A DNA stretch of 64,000 bases from Candidatus Cloacimonetes bacterium HGW-Cloacimonetes-2 (GTDB lineage: Bacteria > Cloacimonadota > Cloacimonadia > Cloacimonadales > Cloacimonadaceae), in the NCBI GenBank assembly GCA_002842035.1, contig PHBP01000006.1, positions 1-64,000 on the forward strand, written 5' to 3'. Positions 8,158 through 14,991 of the stretch are shown here, in pieces (the stretch's first letter is position 1; every line of letters begins with the position of its first letter). Under the pieces are notes generated by a model. The model did no database searches and had not been told where the DNA came from. It saw only the letters and a list, made by a program, of their open reading frames with translations. Position numbers and translations under genes: made by a program.

Positions 8158-9855
8158 TCACTGTAAAACCAGCCTGGTGGAGATCTGCTGGGAGCCTCTT
8201 GATAGCTTTACAAAGTAGTGTCCGCTTGCCCAGGCGGAGAGCAGGTCGGGTTCTAATAGAAATGCTCCGGTGCGGGATGCCGGGAAGCTCCGGCTCAATA
8301 CCACTTGTCCCCTCAGGTTGTAGAGCTTGAGCTCCTGAATTTGGGTTGAATCCGAGTCCCAATCCCAGATCAGTTTGATCCCGGTATCGGCCTTGGCAGG
8401 AACAGGATAGGCGAGGATGGAAGCGCGAGTAGGTTCGTAAGTATAGCTTAAATCGCTGGCTTCAGAGAGGTTGCCTGATTGATCGAGACTGAATACCCGG
8501 ACAGTTCCGGAGCCTTTGCAGGGGATGATCGTCTGCAATTGCTCAAAGGGGTCCGATGGGTATATATAGTGAAAAGTGATTGCATTAGATTGAAAAAGAC
8601 GTATCTGATAGGTGATGGGATCGGGATCGGCAACCGGGGAAAAGCTGATTCTAAGCTGTCCGGGGAGCGGCTCAATCTGCAGATTTGCAGGGGCGGCAGG
8701 GGGATCTGTATCCTCGCCAAAGGAGAGGTTTAACAGAGTGAGCCAGCTGGTAGAGGCAAAATCCAGCTTGCGGTAGATGCGCCAGGCAGCATCGAAATTG
8801 TAACGAATATCGGGGAACCAAATCGTTGCAGAGCCCAAGTCCCCGGGATACAGAGGAGCTGATTTGGCGATGACTGCAGTGTCCCACAGGCTCGACAGAA
8901 TGTCAAGTTGCAGATAGTGTAAATTGGGGTATTCCGCTCTGACTTTTTGAATGAACTCGCCAATGTCTATCTCTGCCAGCCCGGTATTCATCGAATAGCA
9001 GTACTGGCGAATCTGCATCAACTCCTCCGCCATACCGCGCCAATTTCCGCAGAACGACCCCCAGAACAGGTTAAACTCCCACAGATGAGTGGTTTGGATT
9101 ACCGAGCAGGTAGTCGGAAAGCCCTGGCTGGAGGGGTTTTGGCTACCGCCTGCCAGATAGGAATTTGTATAAAGCTCCGGGATTTGATCCAGAATCTGAT
9201 AAAGGGGCTGATCAAACAGGGGTAAGATATCTTCGTAAGGGAAGCCTTTGACCGGCACAAGGTCTTGGGATCCAATCACGTAGTCGGCAAAGCCCAGGGT
9301 CTCGGTCAAGACTTCGATGGTCTGCATACTGCAGGCGTCCATTAGCAGGATGTCAAAGCCTGTGTGCCCTGCCAGAGCGGCTTTGAGGTGTCCCGATGAG
9401 ACACTCATTACCTCCTGGGCGGAGTCATCTGTACAGATGTACTTTGTCTTTAGATCTTTGTACCAACTGTCCCCGTGCGACCAAATCACCAGCATCTGCC
9501 GTTCAGCCGGATACTGGTTCTTGCCCCAGGCGATAAAGCTGCGTAAAGTGTTGTAATCGCCGCTGTTGATAGTACCCAGATTTGCCAATTGAGTAGAGAC
9601 GATCTGCTCTGTCTGATCCTGCCCCAAGCGCCAGCGTCTGCCTCCGGATAGGGAGTGTTCAGCCGGCAGATCAGTCTGTAGATAGACTCTCACACCCGGT
9701 GGTAAATCTACAGATTCCATAGAGTTAAAGTCCTGCACTGCGTTTTGGGCGAGGTTGTTGTCCGCCGCCATATAGACCAGGATATTCCAGCTATCTGCCA
9801 GTAGGCAGGCGCAGAACAGGGCGCTCAAAACGAGGAGCAGGACTTTCTTGCTCAT
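8158..9855 (-). CDS. Clostripain-family (C11) cysteine protease with sorting domain
   Basis: 565 residues. After a signal peptide (KVLLLVLSALFCACLLADS) comes a clostripain-like C11 peptidase domain with NILVYMAADNNL near the start, catalytic His127 in VIWSHGDSW and catalytic Cys175 in LLMDACSM. About residues 385-480 look like a fibronectin-III/Ig-type beta domain (PPAAPANLQIEPLPG). The last ~80 residues form a Por/FlgD-type sorting domain (YPVPAKADTG, LYNLRGQVV, ASGHYFVKL). Likely a secreted or cell-surface endopeptidase helping to feed on proteins; C11 enzymes usually cut after Arg/Lys, but specificity here is inferred. The gene stands alone between the DnaA-box cluster and a degenerate repeat at its 5' side. 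Confidence 0.85.
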   Translation of the reverse strand: MSKKVLLLVLSALFCACLLADSWNILVYMAADNNLAQNAVQDFNSMESVDLPPGVRVYLQTDLPAEHSLSGGRRWRLGQDQTEQIVSTQLANLGTINSGDYNTLRSFIAWGKNQYPAERQMLVIWSHGDSWYKDLKTKYICTDDSAQEVMSVSSGHLKAALAGHTGFDILLMDACSMQTIEVLTETLGFADYVIGSQDLVPVKGFPYEDILPLFDQPLYQILDQIPELYTNSYLAGGSQNPSSQGFPTTCSVIQTTHLWEFNLFWGSFCGNWRGMAEELMQIRQYCYSMNTGLAEIDIGEFIQKVRAEYPNLHYLQLDILSSLWDTAVIAKSAPLYPGDLGSATIWFPDIRYNFDAAWRIYRKLDFASTSWLTLLNLSFGEDTDPPAAPANLQIEPLPGQLRISFSPVADPDPITYQIRLFQSNAITFHYIYPSDPFEQLQTIIPCKGSGTVRVFSLDQSGNLSEASDLSYTYEPTRASILAYPVPAKADTGIKLIWDWDSDSTQIQELKLYNLRGQVVLSRSFPASRTGAFLLEPDLLSAWASGHYFVKLSRGSQQISTRLVLQ

Positions 9856-9860
9856 ATCTC

Positions 9861-9903
9861 TAAGTCACTTGTTCACTTATTAACTCGTTCACTTATTCAC
9901 TCA
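9861..9903. repeat. Degenerate TTCACTTATT/TTAACTC simple repeat
   Basis: Short tandem-like stretch between butyrate kinase and the C11 protease gene, with repeated CACTTGTT, CACTTATT and AACTCG words. Similar material occurs at 42421-42470 and, in the other orientation (TTAG/TTAA words), at 60104-60187. It looks like a genome-wide intergenic simple repeat and has no visible function. Confidence 0.5.
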
Positions 9904-9905
9904 AG

Positions 9906-10985
9906 TTAGTAAGGATAGTCTTTGGCTTCCTCTTCACCTTTGAGCACGCGGACGCCTCCCTGAGAGAGGGCTTCCATCTCTTTTTCGCCTGGATAGAGCA
10001 CGAAAGGCGCGATAAATCCGGCTCGTTTCTGGATGGAATCCACGATTGAGTGATTGTAAACCAAGCCTCCGGAGAGGAAGATCACATCGACCTTGCCCTC
10101 AAGCACAGCCGCGCTGGCACCAATCTCTTTGGCTACTTGATAGCACATAGCGTCTTGGATCTTGGCTGCATATTGATCTCCGGCATTGATACGCTTGTTG
10201 ATCTCGATTCCGCTGTCTGTGCCCAAATAAGCCATCAGACCGGCGGTCTTGGTGAGGTAACTGGTGAGCTTTTTCTTGTCCCACTCACCCGAAAAAGCCA
10301 TATCGAGCAGGTCTCCGATAGGGAGTGCCCCGGCTCTTTGAGGAGAGAAGGGTCCCATCCCGAGCAGAGCGTTATTAACATCTACGACTCTGCCTTGCTT
10401 GATCGCAGCGACCGAAATACCTCCGCCCATGTGCACGCCGATTGTATTGATCTGATCAAAGCTCTTGCCCTGTTCTGCAGCTACCAGACGGTGGAGATAG
10501 CGGATATTAAGCGCGTGAAAAAGCGACTTGCGTTCGATCTCGGGAATACCGGAGATACGGGCAATATCATCGAATTCATCCACAACCACGGGATCAACGA
10601 TAAAAGCAGGGATAGAAAGCTCGTCTGCAATGGCTTTGGCGATAAAAGAGCCCAGATTGGAGGCGTGAATCCTGCCCCAGAGATTGGGATCTTTGAGATC
10701 GCGCAGCATATTCTGGGATATCTTCCAGGTACCACCCGGAACAGAGCGCAAGAGCCCGCCGCGACCAACCGCCGCGTGCAGGGTATTGGGTTCGACACCG
10801 TTTTCGCGCATTGCTTCCAGCACCAGGTTCTTGCGAAACTCGTACTGCTCAATGATGCCGCCAAAGGGTTCCAATTCTGCCGGATCGTGGCGCAGAGTCT
10901 TCTCAAAGACAGGATTGATATCGTCGTAAACCGCTATTTTCGTAGAGGTTGAGCCCGGGTTAATGGCTAATACTCGATAGATCAT
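9906..10985 (-). CDS. buk: Butyrate kinase
   Basis: 359 residues, the normal length for butyrate kinase of the acetokinase family. It converts butyryl phosphate plus ADP to butyrate plus ATP (or the reverse), the energy-conserving last step of butyrate fermentation; branched-chain acyl phosphates are also used by the family. Seen: N-terminal phosphate-binding LAINPGSTSTKIAVYDD, the VHMGGGISVAA motif, and the C-terminal VIFLSGGLVYN nucleotide-binding motif. The Shine-Dalgarno is AAGGAG, 5 bp before ATG. No phosphotransbutyrylase is adjacent. Transcribed alone, divergently from the gene at 11245. Confidence 0.95.
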   Translation of the reverse strand: MIYRVLAINPGSTSTKIAVYDDINPVFEKTLRHDPAELEPFGGIIEQYEFRKNLVLEAMRENGVEPNTLHAAVGRGGLLRSVPGGTWKISQNMLRDLKDPNLWGRIHASNLGSFIAKAIADELSIPAFIVDPVVVDEFDDIARISGIPEIERKSLFHALNIRYLHRLVAAEQGKSFDQINTIGVHMGGGISVAAIKQGRVVDVNNALLGMGPFSPQRAGALPIGDLLDMAFSGEWDKKKLTSYLTKTAGLMAYLGTDSGIEINKRINAGDQYAAKIQDAMCYQVAKEIGASAAVLEGKVDVIFLSGGLVYNHSIVDSIQKRAGFIAPFVLYPGEKEMEALSQGGVRVLKGEEEAKDYPY

Positions 10986-11017
10986 GGGGTCTCCTTACTG
11001 TAATTTTTTTATATTTT

Positions 11018-11048
11018 TCAATAGCTCAGGGAGGGCTGGATTTGTCAA
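11018..11048 (-). promoter_or_regulatory. Possible promoter of butyrate kinase
   Basis: On the minus strand a perfect TTGACA (-35) lies at 11048-11043 and a TATTGA (-10-like) at 11023-11018, spacing 19 bp. This is a weak but plausible housekeeping promoter, followed by an A/T-rich leader and the AAGGAG ribosome site. Only the -35 box is convincing. Confidence 0.35.
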
Positions 11049-11244
11049 TCAGATTTCGATAGCATCTTTGCTCTCAGCCACGGTAAATTGCAACAGCGCT
11101 GCAAGCAAAGCCGCTACAAGGTTGTCCTATAGCCCTCTGAAGTCCTCTTTATGAGGCCAAGTGACTCCATATTCAGCACATTAACGGCAAAAAGGGAACA
11201 CTTATTGCATTGTTAATAATAGATCATACCGTCGTGGAGGAGAT

Positions 11245-12555
11245 ATGAACAAGGTCAATGAGATAGCACTGATGGCGCTGATTGCACTCCTGCCGCTACT
11301 TTTGCAGGCAGAGATGAGGCTGGACAAGCGCGCAACTCACAGGGTTGATTACATCTATGAATACAATGATTACTTTTACTACACGAGATATGTGGATGAA
11401 GAAGCCAGCTATCTGCCCGGGGAGCCGGAAGTATTGGAAACACTCATCCGCAAAGACCGGCTGATTGATTGGGATGGCTCGGATAGTGGCTGGGTAACGC
11501 TTGACCCCTATCAGTATAATCCTCAGGTATCTTACAACCAGACCGGCAGGCAAGTTCACTATCATCTGATGCCACAGAATCGGCACAGAGTCGAGCAGTA
11601 CGACCAGCAGGGACGCTTACTGAGCCTGTGTAAATACTATTATCAGGATGACAACACTGTTTACAGCATCTCCCGCAATTACTTCAGCGGTGATTCGACC
11701 GATCCCGACAGCGTAGTCACCGCAAACTACACACTCTGGCCACCCGAGCACCGCTTTCAGAGAATCATAAACAGCTATGATGCCAATGGCATAAAGCTCT
11801 CATCAACGACTTTTGTGTCTGCTGATTCCACTCAATGGAATCCCTACAGACGCAGTGAATTTTTCACCAGCCAGTCAAGCTTGCCCGCCGGTTTCAAATA
11901 CAGGCTGGAGCACCCCCTCTTTGACCTCACATCAGCCGGCATGCACAGCAGCTCATTCCTCGTAAACATCTCCGGGCTTTATGGCAGAGCGATGGTGGAT
12001 TCTGTCCGGGTGGAGTACTATGAGAACGGGGAGTGGTCGCTGGAGGAGCTTCACCTCTACCAATACCTCCACAATGATGCGATTTGGGCAGTGCATATCA
12101 CGATGTTTGATCTGGACTACATGGAGGTCCCCGATTACTTCCCCGGGGCTTACAATCTCAGTTTTAGTCCGGAAGGATATTTTACAGGATTGTACTGGAG
12201 CGTCGACGATGGCTTTGGTCCGCCTACCTATGGCGAGATCAGTTATAGCTGGGAAGCTCCGGTATCCACCGCTGATCCTCACAATCCCGCCCCTATAGTG
12301 GCGAATCTGTTGGCTTTCCCCAATCCCTTCAATCCTACCGCCCATTTGCAGCTAAGCCTGCTGCAAAGCTCACGAGTAAAGCTGGCAATCTACAACCTGA
12401 GAGGTCAATTGATCTGTATCCTTAGAGACGGCAGAATGGATGCCGGAGAACACCTGATCCCCTGGGATGCCGCAGGACTTGCCTCAGGAATCTATTTTGC
12501 CATAGCAGAGACGGAATATGGTAAGATAAGGCAGAGAATTGTATTGGCAAAGTAG
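11245..12555 (+). CDS. Secreted protein with C-terminal sorting domain
   Basis: 436 residues. A signal peptide (LMALIALLPLLLQAEM) is followed by ~330 residues rich in Tyr, Asp and Trp without a recognisable enzyme motif; the pattern of short YxY/DxxG segments (YDQQGRLLSLCKYYYQDD, YDANGIKLSS) recalls YD-type repeats found in surface proteins. The C-terminus is a clear Por/FlgD sorting domain (FPNPFNPTAHLQL, IYNLRGQLI, ASGIYFAIAE). The ribosome site is a strong GGAGGAG. Function unknown; probably surface-exposed or secreted. It is the first plus-strand gene after the minus-strand block. Confidence 0.72.
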   Translation: MNKVNEIALMALIALLPLLLQAEMRLDKRATHRVDYIYEYNDYFYYTRYVDEEASYLPGEPEVLETLIRKDRLIDWDGSDSGWVTLDPYQYNPQVSYNQTGRQVHYHLMPQNRHRVEQYDQQGRLLSLCKYYYQDDNTVYSISRNYFSGDSTDPDSVVTANYTLWPPEHRFQRIINSYDANGIKLSSTTFVSADSTQWNPYRRSEFFTSQSSLPAGFKYRLEHPLFDLTSAGMHSSSFLVNISGLYGRAMVDSVRVEYYENGEWSLEELHLYQYLHNDAIWAVHITMFDLDYMEVPDYFPGAYNLSFSPEGYFTGLYWSVDDGFGPPTYGEISYSWEAPVSTADPHNPAPIVANLLAFPNPFNPTAHLQLSLLQSSRVKLAIYNLRGQLICILRDGRMDAGEHLIPWDAAGLASGIYFAIAETEYGKIRQRIVLAK

Positions 12556-12682
12556 ATAAGCTGGTGTAGTATCGTACCACCCAGCCGATTTACACTCCCT
12601 CTATCCTGCGACCGGGTTCCTCGCCAAACAAACCTTTGGTAGGGTGGGGGTCCGTGAGATACTGGACTATGTTACCCGTGTA

Positions 12683-12711
12683 CCTGGGGTTCCGCTACAC
12701 TTCACCCCAGG
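12683..12711. repeat. CCTGGGGT/ACCCCAGG hairpin in intergenic remnant
   Basis: Perfect 8-bp stem: CCTGGGGT at 12683-12690 and ACCCCAGG at 12704-12711. The surrounding 12560-12790 contains no gene; a second short palindromic patch (CCAGGGCTAG, CCTGGC) follows near 12738. There is no T-run, so it is not an obvious terminator of the gene ending at 12555. Probably part of a decayed repeat. Confidence 0.45.
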
Positions 12712-12870
12712 CTATAGAATTTCGCCCTTCCAGGGCTAGCCAGTACTGCGTCCTGGCAGTTAGTAGTTAGAGAGATAGCGCTGCACATTGGTCAAAGGTT
12801 GTTTCTACGAAGTATGCACAGAAAAGCACACCACTCCACCACTTCCCGACTGCTTGTAACGCTGTCCACC

Positions 12871-12928
12871 CCGTCATTCCTGCGAAGGCAGGAATCCACT
12901 CAATCAAACTGCGCGCAGCGCATTCCGA
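12871..12928 (+). repeat. Family 2 repeat (ATTCCTGC/GCAGGAAT), short-loop copy
   Basis: CCGTCATTCCTGC, GAAG loop, then GCAGGAATCCACTCAATC and GCGCGCAGCGCATTC. The arms ATTCCTGC and GCAGGAAT are a perfect 8-bp inverted repeat with a 4-base loop. Related copies with much longer, hairpin-bearing loops lie at 42241-42338 (reverse) and 60231-60330. It is followed 90 bp later by a family 1 repeat, the same order as at 60 kb. Confidence 0.75.
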
Positions 12929-13017
12929 TTGCTTCTGTTCAATGTTTTCTGTTCACTGCTCACAGCGCCCAGCGCCCAGCGCTCTCTCTGTGGTAAATTA
13001 ATCTCCTTCCTGTTTTA

Positions 13018-13142
13018 CTCCTTGTTAGATCCTCCCCCTTTGAACCCACCGGTAAAAGACAGGCACTGCTCTGGAGATCCCCTTGTCGCCACAAGGGGAT
13101 CACAAGGGGATCACAAGGGGATCACTAGATAATCCAAGCAGG
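13018..13142 (+). repeat. Dispersed intergenic repeat, family 1, copy B
   Basis: The cleanest copy. Core: GATCCCCTTGT (13076-13086), loop CGCC, then three exact tandem 11-bp units ACAAGGGGATC (13091-13123). The 5' arm is perfectly complementary to each unit, so three alternative hairpins are possible. It ends AATCCAAGCAGG next to the terminator of the DUF1292 gene. Confidence 0.85.
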
Positions 13143-13145
13143 AAT

Positions 13146-13176
13146 AAAAAAAAGAGCCACTCCAAAGAGCGGCTCT
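13146..13176 (-). terminator. Rho-independent terminator of the DUF1292 gene
   Basis: Read on the minus strand: stem AGAGCC (13176-13171), partly paired inner region, GGCTCT (13158-13153), then a run of eight T residues (A run at 13146-13153 on the plus strand). It lies 20 bp after the stop codon at 13197. Confidence 0.8.
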
Positions 13177-13196
13177 GTATAAGCTAAAGAGATTGC

Positions 13197-13532
13197 TTAG
13201 TTCTCTTCTTCCTCGTCTTCTTCGTCGTCCATTTCGGAGGAGAAGATCTTGTCAAATTCATCTGCCACAGCATTGAAATCGTCGTCGTCTTCCACATAGC
13301 TAAGCTCTATGGAATCACCATCTTCGGTCATTTGGAAGATATCATACTCCATTGATCCGACTTCGGAGAGGGCGAGGAATTTCTTGCCCTTGAGTTCGAC
13401 CATACTGAGGATATTAAAATCGTGAGGACCGTCTTCCAGATCCAAGGTGATGACGTTGGATTCGCAATCGTCGCCGCAATCGCAGCCGTCGTGCTCTTCA
13501 CAGTTGCAGTTTTTGATCTCTTTATCTGTCAT
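13197..13532 (-). CDS. DUF1292 domain protein with Cys-rich N-terminus
   Basis: 111 residues from the ATG at 13532, which has AAAGGAG 7 bp upstream; the longer reading frame (to 13907) would overlap the divergent hutI promoter and is rejected. Residues 27-95 match the DUF1292 pattern (NVITLDLEDGPHDFNILSMVELKGKKFLAL, MEYDIFQMTEDGDSIEL), a small domain common in Firmicutes. Two additions are unusual: five cysteines within residues 9-23 (CNC, CDC, C), which could bind a metal, and a very acidic tail (DDEEDEEEEN). Function unknown. Monocistronic, with its own terminator. Confidence 0.8.
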   Translation of the reverse strand: MTDKEIKNCNCEEHDGCDCGDDCESNVITLDLEDGPHDFNILSMVELKGKKFLALSEVGSMEYDIFQMTEDGDSIELSYVEDDDDFNAVADEFDKIFSSEMDDEEDEEEEN

Positions 13533-13687
13533 TTTAAAGCTCCTTTGATTGTGTTTTGGACTAAGATTTCCAAAGAGAGCTTTTTGGCAAGATAAATTTT
13601 TGTTTATCAATGCTTTTCCCCCGGGAGTCCTGATCGCCAAGGAGCTCCGGAGTCCCCACTGTGGATAATAGAGTCCGGAGATATCTC

Positions 13688-13716
13688 TTGACGAAATACA
13701 AGCCCTTCTATATGAT
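13688..13716 (+). promoter_or_regulatory. Sigma-70-type promoter of hutI
   Basis: TTGACG (13688-13693), 17-bp spacer, TATGAT (13711-13716): five of six matches in each box. Transcription would begin near 13723, leaving about 23 bases before the TTG start at 13746. A perfect DnaA box on the minus strand (TGTGGATAA, 13670-13678) lies just upstream of the -35. Confidence 0.75.
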
Positions 13717-13745
13717 TGGAATACCGATATTTTTTGGGGGAAGCT

Positions 13746-14981
13746 TTGAAGCTCGATCTGATTATTCATAATAGCTCGTCGATAGTCACCTTTGAGGATG
13801 AACAGAGCCCAATGCCGCGTGTAAAGACGCTGGAGAATGGCGCTATCGGCATCAAAGACGGTATTATAATGGCAATCGGGACCAGCCGGGAAATCCTGGC
13901 AGAGCATAGCGGCGAATTGCTTGATGCCCGGGGTACGATGATCTTGCCGGGATTTGTGGATTCACATACCCATCCTGTCTTTGTGCATACCCGCGAGCAG
14001 GAATTTACAATGCGTCTGATGGGCAAGTCTTATGTGGAGATTTCCCAGGCGGGTGGTGGTATCCGCTCCACTTTGAGGACCAGCCGCGAAGCAGATGAAG
14101 AGACGCTCTACAATCTGGCTTACAAAAGGATCCGGCGAATGATCAGCCTCGGCACGACCAGCCTGGAAGCCAAAAGCGGCTATGGACTCAGCACCGAGAG
14201 CGAGCTGAAGCAAGTTTCTGTGATCGGACGCCTTGGAAAAGATCTTCCCATCGATATAATCCCTACTTTTATGGGTGCTCACGAGTATCCGGCAGAATAC
14301 AAGGACAATCACGAAGCCTACCTTAGGATACTCTGCGAAGAAATGATCCCGGCTGTGGCAGAGCAAGGCATAGCAGAATTTTGCGATATCTTTACCGAAG
14401 CGCATGTCTATAGCGTCGCAGAGAGCCGCAGAGTGCTTGCTACTGCCCGTGAATATGGGATGAAGCTCAAGATGCACGCCGATGAGATTGAAGCCATCGG
14501 GGGAGCAGAACTGGCGGCAGAGCTGGGCTGTATCTCCGCGGATCACCTCGGCGCAGCCAGCGATACAGGCATCCAAGCTCTTAAGGAGGCAGGTGTGGTG
14601 GCGTGCTTACTGCCCGCGACCCTGTTTTCACTACGTGCCAAGAGTTATGCCCGTGCCCGTGATATGATCCGTCAGGGGCTAACGGTTGCCATTGCCACGG
14701 ATTACAATCCTGGAAGTTGCAATTGCGATAGTATGCCATTTGCAATGACGCTTGCCTGCTTGCAGATGGCTATGACGCCTGCGGAAGCGCTTGCTGCTGC
14801 TACGATTAACGCAGCCAAAGCCATCGACAGGGCAGATCAGACCGGCTCCATCGCCCTGGGCAAACAGGCAGATCTGGTAATCTGGGACATCCCCAGCATA
14901 GATTTTATACCTTACCACTTTGGTAGCTCGCATATAGTACGCGTAATCAAAAAGGGACACACCATCCACCTGCAGGACTGA
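13746..14981 (+). CDS. hutI: Imidazolonepropionase
   Basis: 411 residues from a TTG at 13746, preceded by GGGGGA; an earlier in-frame TTG at 13716 overlaps the -10 promoter box and cannot be the start. The amidohydrolase hydrolyses 4-imidazolone-5-propionate to N-formimino-L-glutamate, the third step of histidine degradation, in the cytosol. Seen: metal-binding DSHTHPVF, substrate loop GGGIRSTLR, EAKSGYGLS, the KMHADE and SADHLG metal motifs, and ATDYNPGSCN near the C-terminus, all characteristic of HutI. Other hut genes (hutH, hutU, hutG/ftcD) are not in the window. The kinase-like gene starts 10 bp downstream. Confidence 0.95.
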   Translation: MKLDLIIHNSSSIVTFEDEQSPMPRVKTLENGAIGIKDGIIMAIGTSREILAEHSGELLDARGTMILPGFVDSHTHPVFVHTREQEFTMRLMGKSYVEISQAGGGIRSTLRTSREADEETLYNLAYKRIRRMISLGTTSLEAKSGYGLSTESELKQVSVIGRLGKDLPIDIIPTFMGAHEYPAEYKDNHEAYLRILCEEMIPAVAEQGIAEFCDIFTEAHVYSVAESRRVLATAREYGMKLKMHADEIEAIGGAELAAELGCISADHLGAASDTGIQALKEAGVVACLLPATLFSLRAKSYARARDMIRQGLTVAIATDYNPGSCNCDSMPFAMTLACLQMAMTPAEALAAATINAAKAIDRADQTGSIALGKQADLVIWDIPSIDFIPYHFGSSHIVRVIKKGHTIHLQD

Positions 14982-14991
14982 AAAGAAGCTT

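Noticed and set aside
12560-12790. tRNA or small-RNA gene
   Set aside because: Hairpins are present, but no cloverleaf with TTC loop and acceptor stem, and no promoter-terminator pair.
13533-13907. N-terminal extension of the DUF1292 frame
   Set aside because: It would run back through the hutI promoter and coding start; the ATG at 13532 has a strong ribosome site.
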